From: a bacterium
GTDB taxonomy: Bacteria > UBP14 > UBA6098 > B30-G16
Assembly (NCBI GenBank): GCA_027007865.1
Contig: JALTEE010000322.1
Location: 1 to 6,956, forward strand
Length of the DNA: 6,956 nt
Direction: 5' to 3'
A program made the translations under genes and the position numbers. Shown here one piece after another: positions 1 through 6,688 of the stretch. The notes under the pieces were generated by a model that ran no database searches, was not told where the DNA came from, and worked only from the letters and a program-made list of their open reading frames with translations. Position 1 is the stretch's first letter. The number at the start of each line of letters is the position of its first letter.

Positions 1-1479
1 TTTCGCCGATGCAACAATCCGCTCCATATCGGGATTTTCGTCGCCATAAGAAATATTCGATGCGACTGTATCGTTGAACAAAATCACTTCCTGGGTAACG
101 ATTCCGAGTTTGTTCAGCCACGATTTTAGTTCGATATCTCGCAGGTCGTTTCCATCTATTGTTATTTTTCCTTCGGAAGGGTCGTAAAATCTCGCCAGCA
201 AATCTGCAATGGTGGACTTTCCCGCGCCCGAATGTCCGACGAGTGCGACGATTTCCCCGCGTGGAATCGTAAGTTCGATATTTTTTACAGCAAATCTGTC
301 TGCATTTTCATATTTGAACGAAACACCATCGAAATGGATTTCACTTCTGAAACTTTTTACTATTATCGCGTCAGGTGCCGAAACCATTTCAGGTTTTTGG
401 TCGAGAAGCCAAAAGACTCGCTCGGCGGCAGCCAGCCCTTGTTGAACACGGTTGACTTTTTCCGCAAACGATTTGACCGGTGCCATCATCAGCAGAAGCG
501 TAACGATATACTGCATAAATTCGGCTGGGGTCGGACCTGTTCCGAGTAGCACTTTTTGCCCGCCGAACCACAAAATCATAACAGCAAGCGACACGCCGAC
601 CGCTTCGTTGAACGGTCCTGCGAGACGATTTATCCGATACATCTTCATCAGACTTTTCAGATAACTATTCGCAATTTTCTTGAATTTGCCTGCTTCGAAA
701 TCTTCGGTGCCAAATGCTTTGACAACGCGAATTCCAACGATTCCTTCCTGTAGCACAGACGATAATTCGCCCATTCTTCGCTGCATTCGCGCACCATATC
801 GCCGCAAAAAACGACCTATAACAGACATAACATATATGACAATGGGAACGACGAGCGTCATCGCCAGCGTAAGTTTGTAATCTATTGTCAGCAGAAATGC
901 GTAATAGACGGCAACTTGCAGCGGGTCACGAATCATATCGGCGATTGTTACCGAAACCGATTCCTGCATCATTTGAACATCGCTAATTATCCGCGAAATC
1001 AAATCGCCCGATTTCATCCTGTGAAAAAATGACAGCGGAAGTTTCAAAAGTTTTGAAAATGTCCGTTTTCGGAAATCGTTCGTAACATTTTGCAGCAACT
1101 GCATCGAAAAGACATTTTGTATGTATTGAAACAAATTTTTCGATAGGACTACGATGAGCAATATTATGCAAAATCGCTCTAATGTTGCGATTGGCGAGTT
1201 TGCATATATTATCGGAGCGACGAATGCTTCAAATTTCGCTTTGATGCTCGTTGCAGTGGAAAGATTTCCCAGTTGGCTTGTAATCGTTGCGTGCTTCGGG
1301 TCGAAAAGTGTCGTCAGCGCTGGACCGACAAGATAGACCATAGCGAGATTCGCAAGCGCAAAACCGACCATAGAGATAATCGCAATAACCAGCAAATACC
1401 ACCAGCGAAATGTGTGCGAAACGATGCGCCACCATAGCGATAACGCATTCTTGTTCTTATGGTTGATATTTTTTGCCAT
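1..1479 (-). CDS. MsbA-like ABC exporter, permease-ATPase fusion, C-terminus off the left edge
   Basis: The minus strand reads open from an ATG at 1479 to the window edge, giving 493 residues; members of this family are usually about 580-600 residues, so roughly 100 are missing. The N-terminal half is an ABC type-1 exporter domain with predicted membrane segments near residues 27-51, 100-122, 181-199, 204-223, 290-306 and 318-334. A 48-residue loop separates the first two segments. The ATPase domain starts near residue 380 and has a clear Walker A (GHSGAGKST, 415-423) and a Q-loop (TQEVILFNDT, Q463). The LSGGQ signature, Walker B and H-loop would lie beyond the edge. By family knowledge such homodimeric exporters flip lipids (MsbA, lipid A) or export drugs or peptides across the inner membrane; the substrate cannot be read here. 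The start lies 12 nt after the stop of an upstream T9SS remnant, so both probably share a transcript. Only a weak AGG-type ribosome site is visible, overlapping that stop. Confidence 0.93.
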   Translation of the reverse strand, partial: MAKNINHKNKNALSLWWRIVSHTFRWWYLLVIAIISMVGFALANLAMVYLVGPALTTLFDPKHATITSQLGNLSTATSIKAKFEAFVAPIIYANSPIATLERFCIILLIVVLSKNLFQYIQNVFSMQLLQNVTNDFRKRTFSKLLKLPLSFFHRMKSGDLISRIISDVQMMQESVSVTIADMIRDPLQVAVYYAFLLTIDYKLTLAMTLVVPIVIYVMSVIGRFLRRYGARMQRRMGELSSVLQEGIVGIRVVKAFGTEDFEAGKFKKIANSYLKSLMKMYRINRLAGPFNEAVGVSLAVMILWFGGQKVLLGTGPTPAEFMQYIVTLLLMMAPVKSFAEKVNRVQQGLAAAERVFWLLDQKPEMVSAPDAIIVKSFRSEIHFDGVSFKYENADRFAVKNIELTIPRGEIVALVGHSGAGKSTIADLLARFYDPSEGKITIDGNDLRDIELKSWLNKLGIVTQEVILFNDTVASNISYGDENPDMERIVASAK

Positions 1480-1491
1480 TTCGGTTCGATT

Positions 1492-1800
1492 TTACCTGAT
1501 TAAAATAATCCGTTTCGTAATAGAATTGCCGTCTTCCGTTTTTGCACGCACAAAATAAATTCCCGATGCAATATTTTTGTCGGGTTGCCAGACAAGCGTT
1601 CCGCTTGACCATCCACGCTTCGCGGTTTGTTGTGGTCGCTCCTTGCTGTCGCTCAGATTAGTTTGCCATACAACATTCCCCCGCAAATCGTATATTCTCA
1701 CATCTGCCCATCCTTCTGGATTCCTCCTGCTAAGGCGGGAGGAATGACATGACAATGTGATTTCGCACGATGCATTGAACAGATTCGGATATTCGGTTTC
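1492..1800 (-). pseudogene. Orphan T9SS type A C-terminal sorting domain (remnant of a secreted protein)
   Basis: The frame ends in TAA at 1492-1494 and reads as a Por-secretion-type sorting domain: EYPNLFNASCEITL, then ADVRIYDLRGNVVW, then TLVWQPDKNIASGIYFVRA and a basic end KRIILIR. Such domains send outer-membrane-translocated proteins to the T9SS machinery, which removes them. Here about 102 residues remain. The frame is closed upstream by TAA at 1828-1830, with no ATG or GTG in between; the only internal start is a TTG at 1755, which lies inside the domain. There is no signal peptide and no passenger, so I call it a decayed or truncated gene. Two segments do not fit the family pattern and look inserted: residues encoded by 1720-1749 (a palindromic repeat) and by about 1606-1656. 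It lies 12 nt upstream of the ABC exporter and behind a plausible promoter, so it may now serve only as that gene's leader. It could alternatively be a short expressed peptide. Confidence 0.75.
1720..1745. repeat. Palindromic repeat unit inside the T9SS sorting-domain remnant
   Basis: The arms ATTCCTCCTGC (1720-1730) and GCGGGAGGAAT (1735-1745) form an 11-bp stem with one T-G wobble and a 4-nt loop TAAG. The sequence resembles the widespread bacterial repeat type with CATTCC...GGAATCC ends that occurs mostly between genes. Here it lies in an open frame and contributes about 10 codons (1720-1749, exactly 30 nt) between the ITLS and PEGWADVRIYD parts of the domain. The frame is kept. The family resemblance is from memory; other copies would have to be found in the genome. 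Confidence 0.7.
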
Positions 1801-1811
1801 AAAACAATTTA

Positions 1812-1839
1812 ATAATAATACTGTGATTTATAAAGTCAA
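1812..1839 (-). promoter_or_regulatory. Sigma70-like promoter for the remnant/ABC exporter unit
   Basis: On the minus strand TTGACT (1834-1839) is followed after 16 nt by TATTAT (1812-1817), close to the consensus -35 and -10 boxes. The predicted start is near 1805, giving a leader of roughly 325 nt before the exporter ATG that contains the T9SS remnant. The stretch is AT-rich, so chance matches are possible, but the spacing and both boxes are good. Confidence 0.5.
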
Positions 1840-1941
1840 TTCTCTTGCATTTTTTGAAAAATCTTTTATCTTTATGCAAATATTAAAATGAACCCTGCAA
1901 AATAGGTGATTTTTGAGTTCTTTGATATGCGTTTTTATTTA

Positions 1942-2040
1942 CCCCCTCTATCCTCTAGCTCCTTTCTCCCCCAGGAGAAAGGAGAATTACCTTCTCCCTT
2001 TGGGAGAAGGTGTCCCGCCCTGTCGGGACAGATGAGGGGC
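1942..2040. repeat. Intergenic cluster of three hairpins within an outer inverted repeat
   Basis: Three perfect hairpins follow one another. Hairpin A pairs CTCCTTTCTCC (1959-1969) with GGAGAAAGGAG (1974-1984), 11 bp. Hairpin B pairs 1989-1998 with 2002-2011 (ACCTTCTCCC with its complement), 10 bp and a TTT loop. Hairpin C pairs TGTCCCG (2011-2017) with CGGGACA (2024-2030). The outer ends CCCCTC(T)ATC (1943-1951) and GATGAGGGG (2031-2039) also pair, with one bulged T. The whole resembles dispersed palindromic repeats of the CCCTCATC...CTTCTCCC...GGGAGAAGG kind seen in many bacteria. No flanking target duplication is evident. The hairpins lack a U-tract, so they do not look like ordinary terminators. 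Confidence 0.8.
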
Positions 2041-2103
2041 AACAAGAAATATCTATCACTATGAAACACAATGAGTTAGACATGGAGGTAAAAAATCCAA
2101 AAA

Positions 2104-2131
2104 TTGGAGGTAAAAGTAGTTCTCTTATAAC
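2104..2131 (+). promoter_or_regulatory. Weak candidate promoter of the metallopeptidase gene
   Basis: TATAAC (2126-2131) is one base from the -10 consensus and lies 16 nt after TTGGAG (2104-2109), a poor -35 box. Transcription would start near 2138, leaving a leader of about 46 nt with the AGGAGG site. No better pair was found between the hairpin cluster and the start codon. Confidence 0.25.
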
Positions 2132-2171
2132 AAATTAGAACAAATTGCAGGAAACATACTAATATTAAATT

Positions 2172-2177
2172 AGGAGG
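2172..2177 (+). promoter_or_regulatory. Strong Shine-Dalgarno site AGGAGG of the metallopeptidase
   Basis: A perfect AGGAGG is followed by six T residues and then ATG at 2184. It fixes the start codon and shows that the organism uses canonical Shine-Dalgarno initiation, at least for this gene. Confidence 0.9.
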
Positions 2178-2183
2178 TTTTTT

Positions 2184-5100
2184 ATGCGGCAGTTATTCAT
2201 CCTTCTTTTACTCGCTGTGCTATTGTGGGGTTTTGCTCCTATGGATGGGCAGAATTTTGTCCTCTGGAACGAACCCGAATATACTCCTGTTGCACCGGCA
2301 CAATCAAGCGAAATCAAATCGGAATTTTTAAACGATTACGGTGGCGAATGGCAATTCATCTGGAACAGCGAGACAGGGCAACCACATCGCATCATTGGCG
2401 AAGGAATTTCTATCGGCGAACCAAAAAATGGAGATGATGCTGTGCAACTATCTCTTAACTTCGCTGGCAAAAATGAAAGAATATTCCCGTCGCAGTGTGA
2501 ACTTCGACCGCTTTCCGTCAGAAATGCGATGAACACCTGGATTGTCGTATTCAGGGAATATTATCGCGGTCTGCCTGTTCTCACAGGGCGAGCCGATTTC
2601 AGGATTAAGCGTGGAAATCTCGTTCTCATCGGCGCCGATGTTCATCCTAATATGGATGTCGATATCACGCCATCGCTCTCACCCGATGAAGCGCAGCAAA
2701 TCGCTGCGCAGGAATTCCAATTTTCAAATAGCAAGTCGGAACTTATGATTGCGCCGTTCGATGGTGGGGAACTTGTCTGGCATCTGTCCGCTAAAAATGA
2801 TTCGCCCGTTCATCGCTATCATATATTTGTAGATGCGCATAGCGGTGAAATCCTATATTGGTGGGACGAAATTCCGACCGTGTATGGCGAAGTAACTGCG
2901 ATGGTTCACCCGCTCTACGAAGTCGATGAACCAGAAACCGTGTCAATGCCGAATATGCACATCGAGAACGAGGGCGGAGATAGCACATTCACTGACACAG
3001 ACGGAAATTATAATATCGATGTTACATTCGAGCCTGGAATGATGATATATGGCAAACTCGTTGGGCGATATGCCGATGTAACACCAGTTTCCGGAGTTCA
3101 CAGCATCTGCGGCGGAGGCGCACCAGAAGAACATTTCAATCTTTTCATCGACGAAGAATGCGCAGGACTCGACGAAACAGGCGGATTCTACCATGTCAAT
3201 GTTGTGCATTCATTCTATAAACGACTCGACCCGGAATACACAGCGATGGATTATCCTGTTCCCGTTGCTGTCAGCGACACGGTTCCCCCCTGTCCGATGA
3301 ATTCTTTCTGGGATGGCTATGGAATACATCTCGGCGCCGGCGGCGGAGGATATTTCCGCAATTTCAGTTTCTATGCAGATGTGATTTATCACGAATACAC
3401 TCATGGAACAACGCATTATATATATCCGTTCGATGCGCTTCCGTATAGTGGTCAGCCGGGAGCTATGGACGAGGCATTTTCGGATTATTTTGCTTGTGCA
3501 ATCACAGGCGAGCCATACATCGGCGAACTCGGATTAGTGATAGGGCAGCCGTGGATGAGAACACTCGATAACGACCTAAAATATCCCGACGATTGGGAAG
3601 GCGAAGTCCACGCAGACAGCAGAATTATTTCAGGCGCTTGGTGGGAAATTCGCGATGCGATTACAAACCACTCATTCGCCGATTCGCTCGTGCATTTCAC
3701 AAGATTCACTCTCGCTAATAATTTCGACGATTTTGCTTATGAAATGCTCATCCTCGACGACGACGATGGAAACATTGCGAATGGCACGCCTCACGATGAC
3801 GAGATAATGAATGCCTATATTCATCACGGCATCGGCGGGTTCGGCGTAAAAATTTCTCACAAACCGCATTCGGACACGGAGGACACACTGAATCCGTATA
3901 GAATTAGAGCGGAATTAAAGACATTCACCCCTATTCACTGGGCAGATTTGCACTATTCGCTCGACGGCGGCGAAACATTTACACTAACCGAATTTACCGA
4001 GACAGACACTACAAATATTTGGGAAGCATTTATACCTGCACAGCCGAATGGAACAACGATTTATTACTATTTAAGTGCGGAAGACTGGCGTGAATTTTCC
4101 GATATTTTGCCGAATAACGCTCCCGATTCGCTCTTTTCGTTCTATGTGGGACAGGATACGATTCCACCGATTATCAAGCATCAGCCGCTTTGGGACCAAA
4201 GTGCCTCCGCATACCCATTTCAGATTTATGCGGATATATCGGACAACATAGAGGCTCCAACTTCAGCCTATGTGATTTATGGGAAAAATAGTTCCGCCCC
4301 CGATACAATAGAGATGGCCGCACTCGGTGATAATATTTTTCATACAGAAATGGATTTTGATGACAGCGTATCGGTTGGAGACTCGGTCTGGTATGCTATC
4401 GATGCATACGACGGCGCCAGCGAACCTAATTTTGCTCGGAGCCCCGAGTCTGAATATTACGCATTTCAAATTGTTCGCTCGTTCTTCTTCGATTTTGAAG
4501 ATAGCAATGGCGGATTTGCCGCTTCTCCGGGATGGGAATGGGGAGTACCATCATACGGTCCCGATGGCGCATATTCGGGAAATCTGTTGTGGGCAACGCG
4601 CCTCGATGGACCTTATGATAACAATGCAGATTGGTATCTCGAAACTGTCGATATAGATTTGACGGACTATTCATCGGCGATACTCCAATTCTGGATGTGG
4701 CTTCAGTCAGAGCGCCGATACGATGGTGGACAGGTTCTCCTGCGAGTGGATGATGGAGCGCCGTTCCTCATCGAGCCGATTGGAGGATATAATTCCCGAG
4801 TAGTAGTTGCGTTAGATGGACAACCGGGCTTCTCTGGCAGCACAAATGGCTGGAAACAGGTGACATTCGACCTTGCTTCCTATGTCGGACATCATATAAA
4901 AATACAATTCCGCTTCGCATCGGACGATGCCTCTGCTGGCGCAGGATGGTATATTGATGATGTGGCAATTCTCGAAACGAGTTTCCTCATGCCACCTATG
5001 AACTTTAGAGCGGAAAGCGGATACGACGAAATGGTGCCGCTATCTTGGGATAGACCATCTGAAAGCGTTATCGAATATCTGCTATATAAAAACACAACCC

Positions 5101-6521
5101 ATACGATGCCCGATGAGCCAATAGCGCACATATCCGCAGACGATACATCTTACACTGATTACGATGTTGTCAATGAGCAGAGATATTTCTACTGGCTCGT
5201 TGCAGTATATGAGCGTGGCAATTCTGTTCCCGCAGGACCGGTTCACGCAACACCTTTCAGAGTAATAATATCGTTGACACCAGAAAGTTTATATGTGCCG
5301 ATAAGCACGGGACATATTTTCGACACGATTATTACTGTCGCAAATTTAGGAATGGGCAATCTCGATGTCGATATTTTCGAATTGCCCTATGGCGAACCGC
5401 TTTTGAGAACCGCACCGATAAATTCATATACACTAAATTCGGCAAATGTCGCTCGAACAATGTCGCAGTTTTTAGAATCCTCGCCGATATCTGCGACTAC
5501 ATCGTTTGTTCCATATATAACTGTTCCCGACCCTAATTTATGGCATCTACTGGCAACAGATGCTCGGGAAGGCGTTTCACTCGATATCAAGAAATTTTTC
5601 GGAGAATTGAAAGGCACAGGCGCAACTACTGCTTATTTTAGAATTACTGGATATGAGAGTTTCGGCGACCCCGACTCATTCGCGATAGCAATAATGCTCG
5701 ACACCGATAGAAATCCTTCCACAGGATACACCGACGGTGGCGGAATCGAATATATGGCTGTAATTGCAAACTTTATGGGATATGACGGAATGGTGTTACA
5801 ATACAATCCGGATAGCCCGTATGGATGGGATATGGTTGGACCGCCATCGTGGATATACCATTCTGAAAACGAAGACACGGTAGAAATCGGTTTTGCTGTA
5901 TCTTCGATAGGTTCGCCCGACGCCGCATATATTAGATGTGCTTCGATGGCAGGACTCGCTGGAACATCGCCCGAAGTAATAGATTTAGCTCCCGATGGCG
6001 GAGAAAATCCTGTAGAATTCTATTTTTACAATGCACAGTGGCTATCTGAAAATCCCGTTGTGGACACGATTAGCGAAGAACCACACAATATTACAATAAC
6101 AGTCAATTCGCAGGGAGTGCCTATCGGTGCGTATAGATATGCCACTCTTCAATTCAAATCGAATGATAGGGAAAACCCCGACACAAGAGTTCCTGTCGTA
6201 ATGCACATTGTTCCAGCGGCAGTCGACGAAGCGAAAGTGCCGATGACAATAAGTTTGCAGTCGCCGAAGCCATCACCGTTCAATTCATCGACGGAAATTG
6301 TTTTTTCTATCTCCGCAGCGGAAAAAGTCAAATTGCAAATTTTCGATGAACTCGGCAGAGAAATTCGCACATTGTTCGATGAGAAACTGTCCGCAGGAAA
6401 ATATAAAACCGTTTGGTACGGCGATGATAATAACAGAAATGCAGTAACATCGGGTATTTATTTCATCAAATTATCGACAGATGGCAAAACCATCATTCGC
6501 CGAACAGCCTTGATAAAATGA
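2184..6521 (+). CDS. Secreted multidomain zinc metallopeptidase (M36/M4-like) with T9SS sorting domain
   Basis: The 1445-residue product begins with a signal peptide (about 1-22) and should cross the inner membrane by Sec and the outer membrane by the T9SS. Residues about 85-229 resemble an FTP-type inhibitory propeptide, ending in VDAHSGEILYWW. About 232-300 resemble a carboxypeptidase-regulatory-like insert (DTDGNYNID). The catalytic domain (about 300-553) has the zinc motif HEYTH (403-407), the likely third ligand E430 in DEAFSDYFA, a possible transition-state histidine H476, and a closing GTPH segment (534-537) typical of related peptidases. Downstream come two Ig-like domains (about 555-764), a MAM/InhA-like jelly-roll (about 766-930), an Fn3 domain (about 937-1026), and an Ig-type domain split by a DOMON/CBM9-like insert. 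The T9SS sorting domain (about 1355-1445) shows PKPSPFN, LQIFDELGREI, SGIYFIKL and a basic end. It probably degrades extracellular protein or peptides and may bind carbohydrate. The exact peptidase family and substrate are inferred. Confidence 0.93.
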   Translation: MRQLFILLLLAVLLWGFAPMDGQNFVLWNEPEYTPVAPAQSSEIKSEFLNDYGGEWQFIWNSETGQPHRIIGEGISIGEPKNGDDAVQLSLNFAGKNERIFPSQCELRPLSVRNAMNTWIVVFREYYRGLPVLTGRADFRIKRGNLVLIGADVHPNMDVDITPSLSPDEAQQIAAQEFQFSNSKSELMIAPFDGGELVWHLSAKNDSPVHRYHIFVDAHSGEILYWWDEIPTVYGEVTAMVHPLYEVDEPETVSMPNMHIENEGGDSTFTDTDGNYNIDVTFEPGMMIYGKLVGRYADVTPVSGVHSICGGGAPEEHFNLFIDEECAGLDETGGFYHVNVVHSFYKRLDPEYTAMDYPVPVAVSDTVPPCPMNSFWDGYGIHLGAGGGGYFRNFSFYADVIYHEYTHGTTHYIYPFDALPYSGQPGAMDEAFSDYFACAITGEPYIGELGLVIGQPWMRTLDNDLKYPDDWEGEVHADSRIISGAWWEIRDAITNHSFADSLVHFTRFTLANNFDDFAYEMLILDDDDGNIANGTPHDDEIMNAYIHHGIGGFGVKISHKPHSDTEDTLNPYRIRAELKTFTPIHWADLHYSLDGGETFTLTEFTETDTTNIWEAFIPAQPNGTTIYYYLSAEDWREFSDILPNNAPDSLFSFYVGQDTIPPIIKHQPLWDQSASAYPFQIYADISDNIEAPTSAYVIYGKNSSAPDTIEMAALGDNIFHTEMDFDDSVSVGDSVWYAIDAYDGASEPNFARSPESEYYAFQIVRSFFFDFEDSNGGFAASPGWEWGVPSYGPDGAYSGNLLWATRLDGPYDNNADWYLETVDIDLTDYSSAILQFWMWLQSERRYDGGQVLLRVDDGAPFLIEPIGGYNSRVVVALDGQPGFSGSTNGWKQVTFDLASYVGHHIKIQFRFASDDASAGAGWYIDDVAILETSFLMPPMNFRAESGYDEMVPLSWDRPSESVIEYLLYKNTTHTMPDEPIAHISADDTSYTDYDVVNEQRYFYWLVAVYERGNSVPAGPVHATPFRVIISLTPESLYVPISTGHIFDTIITVANLGMGNLDVDIFELPYGEPLLRTAPINSYTLNSANVARTMSQFLESSPISATTSFVPYITVPDPNLWHLLATDAREGVSLDIKKFFGELKGTGATTAYFRITGYESFGDPDSFAIAIMLDTDRNPSTGYTDGGGIEYMAVIANFMGYDGMVLQYNPDSPYGWDMVGPPSWIYHSENEDTVEIGFAVSSIGSPDAAYIRCASMAGLAGTSPEVIDLAPDGGENPVEFYFYNAQWLSENPVVDTISEEPHNITITVNSQGVPIGAYRYATLQFKSNDRENPDTRVPVVMHIVPAAVDEAKVPMTISLQSPKPSPFNSSTEIVFSISAAEKVKLQIFDELGREIRTLFDEKLSAGKYKTVWYGDDNNRNAVTSGIYFIKLSTDGKTIIRRTALIK

Positions 6522-6688
6522 TAATTGCTCTTTTATCACTTGACATAGATTTATTTCTACCTATAGTTTCCAATCGATTTGGGGCTGTAGCTCAGTCTGG
6601 GAGAGCGCTGGAATCGCACTCCGCTGACGACGATATTTCCAACTTCCCGAGCGACATCGAATTAGCCGAATACACAGACGAGGACTGA
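6518..6688 (+). CDS. Doubtful 56-codon ORF overlapping the protease stop (ATGA)
   Basis: An ATG overlaps the protease stop codon (ATGA at 6518-6521), an arrangement typical of coupled genes, and the frame stays open to TGA at 6686. It runs straight through a promoter and the tRNA 5' fragment, where it reads GAVAQSGRALESH, a common by-product of translating tRNA genes. The last 22 residues, beginning SADDDISNF and ending YTDED, are strikingly acidic and could be a genuine C-terminal end of something fused here by rearrangement. I see no family resemblance and no ribosome site of its own beyond coupling. The first 35 codons are most likely spurious. Confidence 0.15.
   Translation: MIIALLSLDIDLFLPIVSNRFGAVAQSGRALESHSADDDISNFPSDIELAEYTDED
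6540..6567 (+). promoter_or_regulatory. Near-consensus sigma70 promoter in front of the tRNA fragment
   Basis: A perfect TTGACA (6540-6545) is followed after 16 nt by TATAGT (6562-6567), one base from consensus. The predicted start near 6574 lies about 7 nt before the first base of the tRNA-like sequence, the usual arrangement for a bacterial tRNA gene. It begins only 19 nt after the protease stop. This supports the view that a functional tRNA gene once stood here. Confidence 0.72.
6581..6622 (+). tRNA. 5' half of a tRNA-Ala(CGC) gene, 3' half missing
   Basis: The parts match canonical tRNA order: acceptor strand GGGGCTG (6581-6587), TA, D-stem GCTC/GAGC (6590-6593 and 6603-6606) around a normal D-loop AGTCTGGGA, G26, then anticodon stem CTGGA (6608-6612) and loop ATCGCAC (6613-6619). 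The anticodon CGC reads the alanine codon GCG, and G3 fits the alanine identity pair. The 3' strand of the anticodon stem begins TCC and then departs (GC instead of AG). No variable loop, T-arm (GGTTCGAATCC) or acceptor 3' strand is found anywhere later in the window. The gene is therefore truncated at about tRNA position 41 and cannot give a mature tRNA as read. An assembly junction at a repeated tRNA gene is an alternative. Confidence 0.75.

Larger units (their letters stand above)
1840..2183. other. Divergent intergenic region, mostly non-coding
   Basis: This stretch separates the leftward exporter unit from the rightward protease gene. It contains the hairpin cluster and the protease leader. 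Between 2061 and 2138 an ATG opens a 25-codon frame (starting MKHNELDMEVK, ending LITN) without a ribosome site; I see no reason to call it a gene. Two copies of TGGAGGTAAAA (2083-2093 and 2105-2115) lie within it. Positions 1861-1940 are AT-rich, and I see nothing else in them. Confidence 0.6.

Noticed and set aside
209..1336. Several plus-strand and other-frame ORFs over the exporter
   Set aside because: They are antisense or out of frame to a continuous, well-recognised ABC exporter frame and show no domain features of their own.
1942..2040. CRISPR-like array
   Set aside because: The repeats are inverted arms of different hairpins, not direct repeats with spacers of constant length.
2225..6370. 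Many short ORFs inside the metallopeptidase gene
   Set aside because: All are shadows of the 1445-codon frame, which has a signal peptide, catalytic motifs and a strong ribosome site.
6519..6538. TGATAA/TTATCA hairpin as a terminator of the protease gene
   Set aside because: The stem has only 6 A/T-rich pairs with an 8-nt loop and no U-tract, so it would not be stable.
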